A stretch of 64,000 bases of DNA from Fontibacillus phaseoli (GCF_003337355.1 NZ_QPJW01000001.1:310001-374000); one strand, 5' to 3'; counted from the first letter of the stretch, positions 1 through 9,632 are shown. Numbers and translations: made by a program. Notes: generated from the letters alone by a model not told the origin.

Positions 1-339
1 GCTATTCCGGAAAGCTTGTTTGAATCAGCGCGTATCGACGGGGCCAGCGAGATGAAGATCAATCTGTATATCCTCATTCCTATGCTGCGTAATATTATCG
101 GCACCTGCGTTATTCTGGCCGGAACCAGCATGCTGCAGAAGATGGATATTATTATGATGACGACCGGTGGCGGACCTGGCAATGAAACTATGAATTTGCC
201 CATTTATATATACAAGACCGCACTTATGGATAATAACTTTGGTTATTCCAATTCGGTGGGTGTCTTCCTCATCGGCTTTGGCTTGATTTTTGTTCTGCTG
301 TGCCGAAATCTGTTCAGAATAGGTAGCTCCCATAACTGA
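1..339 (+). CDS. Sugar ABC transporter permease, MalF type (5' end outside window)
   Basis: C-terminal ~112 residues of an integral membrane permease; the reading frame is open from base 1, so the start lies upstream of the window. The EAA loop (ESARIDGASEMKIN), which docks on the ATPase, is at the left edge. It is followed by hydrophobic helices and the GGGPGNET segment typical of MalF/UgpA-type permeases of carbohydrate importers (CUT1 family). The next permease starts 14 bp downstream, and GH65 phosphorylase and phosphoglucomutase genes follow. The cargo is therefore probably the disaccharide that GH65 cleaves; this is inferred from context. The solute-binding protein is presumably upstream, out of view. 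Confidence 0.9.
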   Translation, partial: AIPESLFESARIDGASEMKINLYILIPMLRNIIGTCVILAGTSMLQKMDIIMMTTGGGPGNETMNLPIYIYKTALMDNNFGYSNSVGVFLIGFGLIFVLLCRNLFRIGSSHN

Positions 340-353
340 ATGGAGCGACTGGG

Positions 354-1184
354 GTGAGAATATTGAAAATAGGTTTGGGTGTGCTTAAATATGGGTTTGT
401 GCTTCTGATTGTATTGCTGTCGCTTGGCCCGTTCCTGTGGGTGTTCCTGGCATCTTTCAAGACAAATGCCGAGATTTTGACCAATTCGCTCGGCTGGCCA
501 AGCAGCTTCAGTTTTTCCAATTATATAATGGCTTTTAAAATTGCGCCGATATCCCGATTTTACATTAACAGCGTGATCGTGGGGATCTTCGGGACATTGT
601 TGAATTTGCTTCTGCTCGGAATGGCTGCTTATGCTCTGGCACGTTTTCATTTCCGGGGAAAGAAGCTGCTGATGGCAGCGTTCTCCCTATCTCTGTTAAT
701 TCCGGGTGCTGCCATGCTGCAGCCGCTATATTTGACGGTGAACACATTGGGCCTTTATGACAAGCTGATTGGACTCATTATTGTTTATGCTGGCTTCGGC
801 TTGCCGGTCTCGCTTTATATTCTAACAAGCTACTTCTTGACGATCCCGAAGGAAATGGAGGAATCGGCTTATCTGGACGGTGCTAGCTTCATCAAGACAT
901 TCTTCAAAATTATTTTGCCGATTTCGAAGCCGGGTTTCGGCACCGCCGGTGTCATGCAATTCCTGCTCTGCTGGAACGAATTTCAGTTTGCTATTATTCT
1001 GACAACGGGCAATCAAAGCCGGACGCTGCCGCTGGCGCTTTATTATTTCAAGAGCCAGTTCGCCAGTGATTACGGCGTGATGTTTGCGGCTACGATGGTC
1101 GTGATCATACCAAGTATTCTGGTGTATATCCTGCTGCAGAAGCAAGTGGTGTCCGGACTTGCTGCGGGTGCGGTTAAGGGTTGA
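354..1184 (+). CDS. Sugar ABC transporter permease, MalG type
   Basis: 276-residue membrane protein with about six hydrophobic segments and the EAA loop ESAYLDGASFIKTFFKIILPISKP. This is the second permease of a CUT1 carbohydrate importer. The GTG start at 354 has GGAG at 342-345, 8 bp upstream; a TTG at 363 is an alternative. The C-terminus (VVSGLAAGAVKG) is the standard MalG-family ending. It is co-transcribed with the preceding permease and the GH65 gene. Substrate specificity cannot be read from the sequence; an alpha-linked glucose disaccharide is inferred from the enzymes downstream. Confidence 0.93.
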   Translation: MRILKIGLGVLKYGFVLLIVLLSLGPFLWVFLASFKTNAEILTNSLGWPSSFSFSNYIMAFKIAPISRFYINSVIVGIFGTLLNLLLLGMAAYALARFHFRGKKLLMAAFSLSLLIPGAAMLQPLYLTVNTLGLYDKLIGLIIVYAGFGLPVSLYILTSYFLTIPKEMEESAYLDGASFIKTFFKIILPISKPGFGTAGVMQFLLCWNEFQFAIILTTGNQSRTLPLALYYFKSQFASDYGVMFAATMVVIIPSILVYILLQKQVVSGLAAGAVKG

Positions 1185-1236
1185 TCTGACGGAAGAGAAC
1201 CGAAGGGAAAAGACCAAAGAAATTGAGGGATTGCAG

Positions 1237-3495
1237 ATGAATGAGGAAAACCTGTGGTGCCTGAAGGAAGACGGCTATCACGCCGAACGGCACAAATATT
1301 ATGAGGGACTCTTTACCCAAGGGAATGGCTATATGCACGTCCGTGGAAGCTTTGAGGAGGGGTACAGTGATGCGCCCCAGGACGAGGAATATCTGCGCTT
1401 TCCCGATAATGTAACGCTTGAGAAGCCACGGCATCCCAAATCCAAGCAGGGAACCTTCATTCCGGGGATTGTTGGCCAGCATCCGCTGCTGAAGGAGGAA
1501 ATTGTTAATCTTCCTTACTATTTGGGGCTTGAGCTCAAATCCGCTGGCGAGAGTTTGGACATGGACCGGTGCCGGATTAGCAGCTACAAACGTTGGCTGG
1601 ATTTGCGTGATGGAAGCCTTCATCGTTCATTTATATGGGAAACGGCAGAGGGTATGCGTCTGTACTGTACATATCACCGGTACATCAGTATGGCAGATTC
1701 CCATCTTTGCATTCAGCGCGTGCAAGTTCAAGCCTTGTCAGGTGAAGGGAGCCTGGAGGTGAAGCCCACACTCCGGGCTAATGTGCGCACCAATGGCATG
1801 AATCATTTTGCCCGGGTTGTTCCTGCGTCAGAGCCCGAAGGCAGCTTGTCACTCGACATTCTGACGGAGGAAGGCAATCAAATCTTCATGCAGTCTGTGC
1901 TGGAAGTTTCGGAAGCGATAACCTGGCAGGATGAACATACCGCGATGATAGCATCACTCCGGGGCGAATGCCTGTTACATACCGGAGACCAGTTAACGGT
2001 CTGTAAGCTGACTGCGGTGACGACGGATCGGGATTTGGAGGAGGGAACGGTGCGTGACCGGGCGCTGATGCATCTGGGTCAAGCCCGGGATTGGGGCTGG
2101 GAAGAGCTTTATCATCGGCATGCTGCTAAATGGAAGAGCAAGTGGGAGGATGCGGATATCCGTATCCAGGGAGATGATGCGGCGCAAGTCAACGTCCGCG
2201 CTTCTCTCTACCATTTGGTCCGTTCCAATGCGGAGCAGGATGACCGGGTAGCTATCTGTGCAAAGGGTTATGCCGGCGAGGCTTATTTCGGCAGATACTT
2301 CTGGGATACGGAGATCAACCTGCTGCCCTTTTTCCTGCACACCAGCCCGCAGGCCGCCCGTAATTTGCTTCTTTTCCGTTACCATACGCTGGAGGGGGCG
2401 CGGCGCAATGCTCGGAAGTACGGCTACCGGGGAGCACGTTATGCCTGGGAGTCCTCTTTAAGCGGGGAAGAGCAATGTGCCAACTGGCAGTATGCCGATC
2501 ACGAAATCCACATTACAGCGGATGTTGTATATGCCTTGTACCATTACGTGAATGCAACAGGAGACGATGAATTTCTGGGGCGTTACGGCATCGATATTCT
2601 GGTGGAGACGGCACGCTATTGGTGTGACCGAGTGGATTGGAACCCGGAGGGGTACGGCGAACTGCTCGGCGTGATGGGGCCGGATGAATACCTGCCGTTC
2701 ACCCGCAACAATGCCTTTACCAACCGGATGGTCAAATTCAGTCTGGAGCAGACCGTTGCTTGTCTCTACAACCTGCAACACAGCAAGCCGGATGGCTATG
2801 CGGCCGTGGTTGAGCGCTTGGACATCCGCCCGGATGAACGAGAGCTCTTCCGGCACACGGCGGAGAAGCTGAGGCTGCCGTACGACAGCCAGACCGAGAT
2901 CGTTCCACAATCCGACGATTTCGCCCAGTATGCGGACCTGGAATTTGACACACTCTGGACGGACCGCTCCAGACCGTTTGGTCATTTCATTTCCCAGGAG
3001 CGTAATTATCGCTCCAAGGCGCTAAAGCAGGCGGATGTGCTCGAATTAATGCTGCTCTTCCCCCAAGAGTTCACCCGGGAGCAGATGAAGGCGGCCTATG
3101 CGTATTATGAGCCGATCACAACCCATGATTCCTCCTTATCCGCAGCGGTTCATGGTATTGTGGCCTCTTGGCTGGAACACAAGGAGGAAGCGGAAAAATT
3201 GCTGCAGCGAGTGATGGCGATCGATCTCTCTGTGGAGAAAAAAGGGGCTGCCGAGGGGATCCACATCGCCAATTGCGGTGGCCTGTGGCAGCTTATCGTT
3301 TACGGCTTTGCCGGTATGGCGAGCGCGATGTGGAGCGAGAACCTTCACTTGCAACCCCGGCTGCCTGAGGGCTGGGAGGAGATAAGATTCCAGGTCGTTT
3401 GGCGGGGGGAGCGCTACCGAGTAACGGTTCGTCCAGATGCTTATGAAGTGAACAAACTGAACGGGGGAGAAGCTGTTGCAAGTCAAACCATTTGA
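1237..3495 (+). CDS. Glycoside hydrolase family 65 disaccharide phosphorylase (kojibiose/maltose phosphorylase-like)
   Basis: 752 residues, the usual length for inverting GH65 phosphorylases, which split alpha-glucosides with phosphate to give beta-glucose-1-phosphate. The motif VMGPDEYLPFTRNNAFTN places the general acid Glu at residue 484, close to Glu487 of Lactobacillus maltose phosphorylase. THDSSLSAAVHG and GIHIANCGGLWQ match the conserved phosphate-binding end of the barrel. The N-terminal third is a beta-sandwich by family. I chose the ATG at 1237 because GAGGGA lies at 1225-1230; an open frame extends upstream to 1159 inside the permease gene without a better start. The mutase gene overlaps the 3' end by 20 bp. 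The acceptor sugar (glucose by alpha-1,2, -1,3 or -1,4 link, glycerol or another) is not decidable here. Confidence 0.92.
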   Translation: MNEENLWCLKEDGYHAERHKYYEGLFTQGNGYMHVRGSFEEGYSDAPQDEEYLRFPDNVTLEKPRHPKSKQGTFIPGIVGQHPLLKEEIVNLPYYLGLELKSAGESLDMDRCRISSYKRWLDLRDGSLHRSFIWETAEGMRLYCTYHRYISMADSHLCIQRVQVQALSGEGSLEVKPTLRANVRTNGMNHFARVVPASEPEGSLSLDILTEEGNQIFMQSVLEVSEAITWQDEHTAMIASLRGECLLHTGDQLTVCKLTAVTTDRDLEEGTVRDRALMHLGQARDWGWEELYHRHAAKWKSKWEDADIRIQGDDAAQVNVRASLYHLVRSNAEQDDRVAICAKGYAGEAYFGRYFWDTEINLLPFFLHTSPQAARNLLLFRYHTLEGARRNARKYGYRGARYAWESSLSGEEQCANWQYADHEIHITADVVYALYHYVNATGDDEFLGRYGIDILVETARYWCDRVDWNPEGYGELLGVMGPDEYLPFTRNNAFTNRMVKFSLEQTVACLYNLQHSKPDGYAAVVERLDIRPDERELFRHTAEKLRLPYDSQTEIVPQSDDFAQYADLEFDTLWTDRSRPFGHFISQERNYRSKALKQADVLELMLLFPQEFTREQMKAAYAYYEPITTHDSSLSAAVHGIVASWLEHKEEAEKLLQRVMAIDLSVEKKGAAEGIHIANCGGLWQLIVYGFAGMASAMWSENLHLQPRLPEGWEEIRFQVVWRGERYRVTVRPDAYEVNKLNGGEAVASQTI

Positions 3496-4183
3496 GGCAG
3501 CCATCTTTGATTTGGACGGCGTCATTGTCGATACCGCCAAATTTCACTATCAAGCCTGGAAGCGTCTTGCTGAGGAATTGGGGTTTGCTTTCAGCGAGAA
3601 AGAGAATGAGCAACTGAAGGGTGTCAGTCGCATGGAGTCGCTTGATCTTCTGCTTCGGGCCGGAGGGATAACGAATCTAACAGCGAAGCGGAAGGAGACG
3701 TTGGCTTCCCGGAAAAATGAGTGGTACAAGGAGTATCTCACCACGCTTACGCCCGCTGATGTATTGCCCGGCGTACGCAGCTTTCTCCATCACTTGCGCT
3801 CAAGCGGAATCAAAACAGCGATTGCATCGGCCAGCAAAAACGCACCGCTGATTTTGGACAAAGTGAATATCGGATCATGGTTAGATGTGGTGGTGGACGG
3901 GAACAGCATTGTCAAAGCAAAGCCGGACCCGGAGGTGTTCCTACAGGCAGCCCGGCTTCTTGGTGTGGCTCCGTTCGTATGCTATGTATTTGAAGATGCG
4001 GCGGCTGGCGTAGAGGGGGCGATCCGGGCAGGCATGCGAGTGGTTGGCGTTGGAGAAGAGCAACTGCTTGCCCGCGCCCATCTTACCGTCACCAGCTTTG
4101 AACAGCTTGAGCCTGTTTTTTTGCTGAGCCGAATCGGTGTATCTGATCTCGGCGTAACGGGAGATAGTCCATATGAACAGTAA
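3476..4183 (+). CDS. pgmB: Beta-phosphoglucomutase
   Basis: 235-residue HAD-superfamily enzyme converting beta-glucose-1-phosphate to glucose-6-phosphate. The nucleophile/acid pair is in FDLDGVIVDT (Asp12, Asp14). The substrate loop GVSRMES (Arg52), the SASKNA motif, KPDPEVF and EDAAAG (Mg ligands) follow in the order seen in Lactococcus PgmB. The TTG start at 3476 has GGGGGAG just upstream and overlaps the GH65 gene by 20 bp, suggesting translational coupling. This is the expected partner that drains the beta-glucose-1-phosphate made by the phosphorylase. Confidence 0.95.
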   Translation: MQVKPFEAAIFDLDGVIVDTAKFHYQAWKRLAEELGFAFSEKENEQLKGVSRMESLDLLLRAGGITNLTAKRKETLASRKNEWYKEYLTTLTPADVLPGVRSFLHHLRSSGIKTAIASASKNAPLILDKVNIGSWLDVVVDGNSIVKAKPDPEVFLQAARLLGVAPFVCYVFEDAAAGVEGAIRAGMRVVGVGEEQLLARAHLTVTSFEQLEPVFLLSRIGVSDLGVTGDSPYEQ

Positions 4184-5297
4184 ACCCACAGGCGAGTTGA
4201 TGCTGTCGCAAATGCAGCCGGATATTCCGTTTGTGCTGCCGGACGGCGGGTTCGTTACTCTGAAGCTGTTTACAGACCGTTTTGGCTCTCACCTGCATCT
4301 GTTGACCGTATCCAATGGCAGGCTTGTTTTTACCGTAATCCTTGAACGCGGTATGGATATAGGGGAACTCAGGCTTGAGTCGGAGAAGTTCAGTTGGGAG
4401 CGCGATACGCGGTATTTGCTGCATCCCGAAAACGTAGACCTTTACGACAATGAGCGTTCAGGTTGGGATGCAGGCTTCTATGCGGCTGTCGCCGCCATCG
4501 GTCCTGAAATTTTCGGTACGCCGGATGAGGTGAGAACCGTCCACGGGACGGCGTCCTATTCCCCGGCACTGATGGAGTCGATCCGCATGGCCTGGGATGA
4601 GCGGCACATTTGCCTGGAGGGCATTGTCCCGGTGAGAGGGTACGGAGCGTTGCCCGTTTATGAGAAAACCATCCGGATGGTAACGAGTTACGGGGAAGCC
4701 GTGCTATTTCGGGAGGATACTGTGCGGAATTTGACGGATATCCCGCAACCTGTGGATGATGGTTACCACATTCAACTGTCGGGGACGTATATGGAGCACG
4801 GCGGAAGTTATGTCCTGCCGGTTGCGGCAAAAAAAATGCTGCTGCGCGACGATGCCCCTTTGGAGGAGGACCCGTTGGCCGTCTACGGTTCAGAGATCAG
4901 GCTGTGCCCGATCCGCTGTTATCAATATGTTCCTGAGCCAGTGGAGGGGCTATCCGCTCTGCCGCAGGTTCGCGATTACTGCGCGGCCGCCAGCGCTGGT
5001 GAAGAACTGACGGCCGAGATGCTGGTGAACGCAAGCAAAGACGCCGCAGCCTATGTGATCCGTTCGCTGGCATGCTATCCCCGTTCCCTGATAGCCAAAC
5101 GGGCGATCACGGACAAGATGTATGCTCTGGAGCCCTGCAAGACGAGACCCAATTCCATGAAGCAAAAGACGATAGACGGCGAAATTGTCTATGTTGGCCC
5201 CCAGGGTGATTGCACGGGCTGGATCATCTTTGGGGCGACACGTGATCCCGAGGAGATTGCAACCCTTGCGCGCTTGATCGGCAATGCTGCGAAGTAG
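4173..5297 (+). CDS. DUF4432 family protein, aldose-1-epimerase-like
   Basis: 374 residues resembling the DUF4432 branch of the galactose mutarotase-like fold (for example LESEKFSWERDTRYLLHPENVDLYDNE and the GRLVFTVILERGMDIGEL start). ATG at 4173 with GGGAGA at 4159 overlaps the mutase gene by 11 bp, so it is the last gene of the operon. Neighbourhood suggests it interconverts anomers or epimers of the sugar released by the phosphorylase; that is inference, since the family is biochemically little known. A terminator-like structure follows at 5338. Confidence 0.8.
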   Translation: MNSKPTGELMLSQMQPDIPFVLPDGGFVTLKLFTDRFGSHLHLLTVSNGRLVFTVILERGMDIGELRLESEKFSWERDTRYLLHPENVDLYDNERSGWDAGFYAAVAAIGPEIFGTPDEVRTVHGTASYSPALMESIRMAWDERHICLEGIVPVRGYGALPVYEKTIRMVTSYGEAVLFREDTVRNLTDIPQPVDDGYHIQLSGTYMEHGGSYVLPVAAKKMLLRDDAPLEEDPLAVYGSEIRLCPIRCYQYVPEPVEGLSALPQVRDYCAAASAGEELTAEMLVNASKDAAAYVIRSLACYPRSLIAKRAITDKMYALEPCKTRPNSMKQKTIDGEIVYVGPQGDCTGWIIFGATRDPEEIATLARLIGNAAK

Positions 5298-5337
5298 CAG
5301 CAGAAAACGCCCACCGTCCCATAACGTGAGACAAATC

Positions 5338-5400
5338 AAAAACACCTTCAAGAGGCCGGAAGCCTGTCGTAGGACAGAAGAGACCCCTGGAGGTGTTTTT
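5338..5400 (+). terminator. Terminator of the GH65 operon with branched stem
   Basis: Perfect 10-bp arms AAAAACACCT and AGGTGTTTTT enclose two further small hairpins (AGGC-cgga-GCCT and TGTC-gtag-GACA). The right arm itself ends in five T. It lies 40 bp after the DUF4432 stop codon. The symmetric A/T ends would let it work in both directions. Confidence 0.75.
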
Positions 5401-5413
5401 CACATTAAAATAA

Positions 5414-5442
5414 CCAGTCACCGGCGGATTCCCGGCGACTGG
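5414..5442 (-). terminator. Inverted repeat, terminator-like on the minus strand
   Basis: Arms CCAGTC-A-CCGG and CCGG-C-GACTGG around a 7-nt loop. Read on the minus strand the stem is followed by TTATTTTAATG. It coincides with the 3' end of the small minus-strand reading frame ending at 5418, whose stop codon lies inside the stem. Confidence 0.5.
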
Positions 5443-5666
5443 CTGCTTAACACTTCCGGAATGATTTTCATGGCATTTGAACTTACATATCCGCCGCTGA
5501 ATTTATCAATGGCGAGGCTGTCGATATTAAATCTCCCGGTATCTCCTTCTTCACGGATGAATCGAATAATATTTTTTTCGGCTTTCTCAGGCCTACGCAT
5601 TAGTAAAATCAGGGCAGTTTCATGTTGTGCGTCCTGGAAGACAGTTACTAATTGATAAAGAGGTTT
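5418..5666 (-). pseudogene. Possible gene remnant, unknown function
   Basis: Minus-strand frame open for 82 codons after a TAA at 5667-5669. The translation looks protein-like (YQLVTVFQDAQHETALILL, then FIREEGDTGRFNIDSLAIDK), but the first in-frame ATG (5600) is internal to that stretch and has no ribosome binding site. It ends in a terminator-like inverted repeat and sits just downstream of a tRNA gene, a common site for insertion and decay. I do not recognise the family. Alternatively it is chance coding; confidence is low. Confidence 0.3.
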
Positions 5667-5775
5667 TTAAGCGTTGGTTGAAGAGAAGTTAATTCGCATT
5701 AGCTGAATGAAGGGCACCAATTCGACACCAAATCAGATATATGGCCTATTCAATTATCTGTTTTATACATTTTAA

Positions 5776-5808
5776 TAAAACAAAAACCCTTAATACACAA
5801 GGGCTTTT
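5776..5808 (-). terminator. Terminator of tRNA-Pro
   Basis: On the minus strand AAAGCCCTT-gtgtatt-AAGGGTTTTT followed by GTTTTATT: a short stem with a U-rich tail directly behind the tRNA. Confidence 0.75.
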
Positions 5809-5813
5809 ACGGA

Positions 5814-5887
5814 TCGAGACGACAGGATTTGAACCTGCGACCTCTTGCTCCCGAAGCAAGCGCTCTACCAAGCTGAGCCACGTCTCG
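5814..5887 (-). tRNA. tRNA-Pro, anticodon CGG
   Basis: Minus-strand 74-nt cloverleaf. The acceptor arms are CGAGACG and CGTCTCG, with discriminator A. The D arm is GCTC-AGCTTGGTA-GAGC, the anticodon arm CTTGC-TTCGGGA-GCAAG (loop places CGG at 34-36), and the T arm GCAGG-TTCAAAT-CCTGT. The CCA end is not encoded. CGG reads CCG proline codons. Confidence 0.93.
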
Positions 5888-5992
5888 ATAATTAAAAGAT
5901 ATGTGGGAACATTAATAAATTATACTCCTTTCATCTATACTGTTAAGAGATTGTTTGCGGATTTTCAGAACCGGTTCGTTCTTGAATCCCCA

Positions 5993-6021
5993 TTGACGGC
6001 AAGGATTCAGTTTTATATAAT
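5993..6021 (+). promoter_or_regulatory. SigA promoter of leuS
   Basis: TTGACG (5993-5998), 17-bp spacer, TATAAT (6016-6021). The predicted start near 6028 opens the T-box leader, so the promoter and leader are consistent with each other. Confidence 0.75.
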
Positions 6022-6045
6022 ATTTGGTGATTCAATTGGATATGT

Positions 6046-6297
6046 TTAAACTTTGAAGAGGATTATTAGTTTGAATTCTGCCATCCAGAGAGCCGGTGCA
6101 ATGGTGCAAGCCGGTTGGAGAATGACAATGAACTCGCCTCGGAGTTATGATGCCAAACATCGTCGTTTTACCCGCGTTAAGGGTGTAAAGTGAGCGGAGG
6201 ACAAAGCATGTTCGACGCTAACTAGGGTGGTACCACGGGAAACTTCCTCTCGTCCCTAGCGATGATACGCTATGGATCGGGAGGTTTTTATTTTTTA
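6046..6297 (+). promoter_or_regulatory. Leucine T-box leader of leuS
   Basis: The T-box sequence AGGGTGGTACCACGGG is at 6224-6239. It is followed by a terminator stem (CCTCTCG-TCC paired with GGA-T-CGGGAGG, inner hairpin TAGCG-atgata-CGCTA) and a T run at 6285-6297. The long upstream stem I contains AATGAACTCGCC, placing a CTC leucine codon (6133-6135) in the likely specifier loop. Uncharged tRNA-Leu would stabilise the antiterminator and allow leuS transcription. The 5' boundary is approximate. Confidence 0.9.
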
Positions 6298-6336
6298 GCA
6301 GTGATTTTGAAGAGAGTTTAGGGAGGATTCAATACT

Positions 6337-8778
6337 ATGGCAGACAAAAACGTGCCGCAAGACGTTTACCAGGCCCAGAACATCGAACCGAAATGGCAGG
6401 CATACTGGGACAAAAATCAAACCTTTAAAACCCGGGAGGATGATGGCAAGCCGAAGTTTTATGCGCTTGACATGTTCCCTTATCCTTCGGGCGCCGGGCT
6501 TCATGTAGGCCATCCGGAAGGCTACACGGCGACCGATATCGTATCGCGTTTTAAACGGATGCGCGGTTACAACGTGCTTCACCCGATGGGCTGGGACGCA
6601 TTCGGTCTGCCGGCGGAGCAGCATGCTTTGGATACCGGCGAGCATCCGCGCGACATTACGGTCAAGAACATCAACAACTTCCGGCGCCAAATCAAGTCGC
6701 TCGGTTTCTCGTACGACTGGGACCGGGAGATCAGCACGACGGATCCGGATTATTATAAATGGACCCAATGGATATTTATTCAACTTTACAAAAAAGGGCT
6801 CGCCTACGTTGCCGAAGTTCCCGTGAACTGGTGTCCTGCGCTCGGTACGGTGCTGGCGAACGAGGAAGTCATCGACGGCAAGAGCGAACGCGGCGGCCAT
6901 CCGGTCATCCGCAAGCCGATGCGTCAATGGGTGTTGAAAATTACGGAATATGCGGAACGCCTGTTGGAAGACCTCGAGGAACTCGATTGGTCGGAGAGCA
7001 TCAAGGATATGCAGCGCAACTGGATCGGCAAGTCCGAAGGAGCAGAGGTTGTATTTGCTATCGACGGGCATGAAGAGTCCTTGACCGTATTTACGACTCG
7101 TCCGGATACGCTGTTCGGCGCAAGCTATGCCGTGCTCGCTCCTGAGCATGAGCTTGTTGCCGGGATTACGACGGAAGCTCAACGTGATGCCATCAAAGCT
7201 TATCAAGATCAGGCCGCACGCAAGAGTGACTTGGAACGGACGGATCTGGCTAAAGAAAAGACCGGCGTGTTCACGGGCGCCTATGCGGTGAATCCGGTGA
7301 ACGGCGCGAAACTGCCGATCTGGATCGCGGATTACGTGCTGGCCGGTTACGGTACAGGCGCGATTATGGCCGTACCGGGTCATGACGAGCGCGACTATGA
7401 GTTTGCGAAGCAGTTCGACCTTTCGATCATTGAAGTCGTGGAGGGCGGCGATATTGCCAAGGAAGCTTATGCCGGAGACGGGGCTCACGTCAATTCCGAT
7501 TTCCTTAACGGTCTTCGCAATGAAGAAGCGATCAAGAAAATGATCGCCTGGCTGGAGGAAAGCGGCAAAGGTAAAGGCAAAGTGACCTACCGTTTGCGCG
7601 ACTGGCTGTTCAGCCGCCAGCGTTATTGGGGCGAACCGATTCCGATTCTGCACCTGAAAGACGGCACGATGAAGCCGGTTCCTGAGGACCAGCTTCCGCT
7701 TGTCCTGCCGGATGTCGATGCCATCAAGCCGTCCGGTACGGGCGAATCGCCGCTGGCCAATGTGACCGAGTGGGTCAATACGATCGATCCGGAAACCGGG
7801 CTGCCGGCCCGCCGCGAAACGAACACTATGCCGCAATGGGCGGGAAGTTGCTGGTATTACCTGCGGTATATCGATCCGCATAACGATAAGGAGCTGTGCT
7901 CCAAAGAAAAGCAGCAGGAATGGCTGCCGGTCGATCTGTACATCGGCGGTGCCGAGCATGCGGTGCTGCACTTGCTGTACGCCCGTTTCTGGCACAAGGT
8001 GCTTTACGACCTCGGCGTAGTATCTACTAAAGAACCGTTCCATAAGCTGGTCAACCAAGGGATGATTCTCGGAACGAACAACGAAAAAATGAGTAAATCC
8101 CGCGGCAACGTCATCAATCCGGACGAAATCGTAAACGAATTCGGCGCGGATACTTTGCGGGTTTACGAAATGTTCATGGGACCATTGGAAGCTACGAAGC
8201 CTTGGAATGCGAATGGCGTCGAAGGAACGCATCGCTTCTTGTCCCGCGTATGGCGCTTGTTAGTAACCGAAGACGGCAGCCTGAACTCGAAGATCGTGGA
8301 CGGCGATGGCAGCGACGAATTCAAACGGACTTGGCACAAAACGATCAAGAAAGTGACCGAAGATTTTGAAGCTCTTCGTTTTAACACCGCGATCAGCCAG
8401 TTGATGATCTTCATTAATGAAGCGTACAAAGTCGATGCCGTGCCAAGAGCTGCGGCGGAGAACTTCGTGCAATTGCTGTCCCCGCTTGCGCCGCATTTGG
8501 CGGAAGAATTGTGGGAACGGCTTGGCCATAAAGAAACGGTTTCTTATGAGCCATGGCCTGCTTATGACGAAGCTTGGACGGTGGACGCCGAAGTCGAAAT
8601 CGTCGTCCAGGTCAACGGTAAAATCGTCGACCGGACGAAGATCTCCAAAGATCTGGATCAGGCGGCCATGCAGGAACATAGCTTGGGCCTTCCCAACGTG
8701 AAACAGGCTGTAGAAGGAAAAACGATCCGCAAAGTGATCGCGGTTCCTGGAAAACTGGTGAACATCGTCGTCGGTTAA
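6337..8778 (+). CDS. leuS: Leucyl-tRNA synthetase
   Basis: 813-residue class Ia aminoacyl-tRNA synthetase that charges tRNA-Leu. The HIGH motif is HVGH at residues 56-59 ([20 protein letters not shown]). The editing domain carries the TTRPDT signature, and KMSKS is at 584-588. ATG at 6337 has GGGAGG 10 bp upstream. It is preceded by a T-box leader with a leucine specifier, so expression should rise when leucine-tRNA charging falls. It runs tail-to-tail into comER with the two stop codons sharing TTAA. Confidence 0.98.
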   Translation: MADKNVPQDVYQAQNIEPKWQAYWDKNQTFKTREDDGKPKFYALDMFPYPSGAGLHVGHPEGYTATDIVSRFKRMRGYNVLHPMGWDAFGLPAEQHALDTGEHPRDITVKNINNFRRQIKSLGFSYDWDREISTTDPDYYKWTQWIFIQLYKKGLAYVAEVPVNWCPALGTVLANEEVIDGKSERGGHPVIRKPMRQWVLKITEYAERLLEDLEELDWSESIKDMQRNWIGKSEGAEVVFAIDGHEESLTVFTTRPDTLFGASYAVLAPEHELVAGITTEAQRDAIKAYQDQAARKSDLERTDLAKEKTGVFTGAYAVNPVNGAKLPIWIADYVLAGYGTGAIMAVPGHDERDYEFAKQFDLSIIEVVEGGDIAKEAYAGDGAHVNSDFLNGLRNEEAIKKMIAWLEESGKGKGKVTYRLRDWLFSRQRYWGEPIPILHLKDGTMKPVPEDQLPLVLPDVDAIKPSGTGESPLANVTEWVNTIDPETGLPARRETNTMPQWAGSCWYYLRYIDPHNDKELCSKEKQQEWLPVDLYIGGAEHAVLHLLYARFWHKVLYDLGVVSTKEPFHKLVNQGMILGTNNEKMSKSRGNVINPDEIVNEFGADTLRVYEMFMGPLEATKPWNANGVEGTHRFLSRVWRLLVTEDGSLNSKIVDGDGSDEFKRTWHKTIKKVTEDFEALRFNTAISQLMIFINEAYKVDAVPRAAAENFVQLLSPLAPHLAEELWERLGHKETVSYEPWPAYDEAWTVDAEVEIVVQVNGKIVDRTKISKDLDQAAMQEHSLGLPNVKQAVEGKTIRKVIAVPGKLVNIVVG

Positions 8779-9632
8779 GCACGCTCCTCCCGGTCGGCAG
8801 TACCGCCGGATGGAGGGTTGAATAATCCGTCGAGTTTGACAAGGTCCTCGTCATATTTCCGGTGCGTCGCTTCAATAAGACTTGAGAAAACGCGGCTTAA
8901 ACCGGAATCCAATACGGCGATGCCTTCGGCCGTAACTCCGCCTGGAACGGCTACGCGCCTTTGCAGTTCTTCGGGTGTGAAGCCGCCTTCGGTCAGTAAT
9001 TTGCCGGTGCCGTACAGCATTTCGGCTCCCAGGGAGATAGCTTCGGCTCTTCCTATGCCGGTAAGCCGGGAGGCGGCTTCCGCCCACTGCTGCAGAATGA
9101 AGGCGATAAACGCCGGTCCGCAGCTGGCGATGTCGGAGGCGATGCGCGTTTCCGTCTCCCGGATGGACATAGGAATGCTGATGGAAGATATGAGCTGTTC
9201 CAGCAGGAGCCGGTCTTCCGGCAGGATGCGGCTGCCGTAAATGCACAGCGATGCCCCGGAGAGTGCCGAGTGCGTAATGCTGGGGATGATTTTGGCGATT
9301 TTCGACGGAATCCGCTCTTCCAGCATACGGATTTGCACCGGACTGGTTATGGACACGACGATTTGCCGCTCGTCTACAATTCCGGCGAGTTCGTCGATGA
9401 CGGCGAGGTAGTCAAGCGGCTTCACGCAAAGAAAAATAATTTGGCTCCCGTTCGCGGCTTCGGCATTGCTGCCGGTAACGCGAAGTCCGGGATGCCGTTT
9501 AGCCAGCAGCTCCGCTTTTTGCGGGGAGCGATTGCTGGCACAGATGTAATGCGGGTGCAGCGCACCGGAACGCAGAAAAGCTTCGATCAGCAAGCTTCCC
9601 ATCGATCCTGTTCCGATGAAGGCTACTTTCAT
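8775..9632 (-). CDS. comER: ComER, pyrroline-5-carboxylate reductase-like late competence protein
   Basis: 285 residues, P5C-reductase fold: Rossmann loop [13 protein letters not shown] at the N-terminus and the C-terminal dimerisation helices with [13 protein letters not shown], like the ProC signature. Its place immediately upstream of and divergent from comEA is the ComER position in Bacillus, so ComER is preferred over a proline-pathway ProC. The ATG at 9632 has GGGGGA upstream; the frame extends further 5' to 9719 but without support. The role of ComER in competence is not well defined. Its stop overlaps the leuS stop. Confidence 0.85.
   Translation of the reverse strand: MKVAFIGTGSMGSLLIEAFLRSGALHPHYICASNRSPQKAELLAKRHPGLRVTGSNAEAANGSQIIFLCVKPLDYLAVIDELAGIVDERQIVVSITSPVQIRMLEERIPSKIAKIIPSITHSALSGASLCIYGSRILPEDRLLLEQLISSISIPMSIRETETRIASDIASCGPAFIAFILQQWAEAASRLTGIGRAEAISLGAEMLYGTGKLLTEGGFTPEELQRRVAVPGGVTAEGIAVLDSGLSRVFSSLIEATHRKYDEDLVKLDGLFNPPSGGTADREERA

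Noticed and set aside
6295..8232. 645-codon open frame on the minus strand inside leuS
   Set aside because: It mirrors the real leuS frame in high-GC third-position DNA, has no family motifs, and starts inside leuS without a ribosome site.
8775..9632. ProC, proline biosynthesis enzyme
   Set aside because: Fold fits, but the position beside comEA favours ComER.
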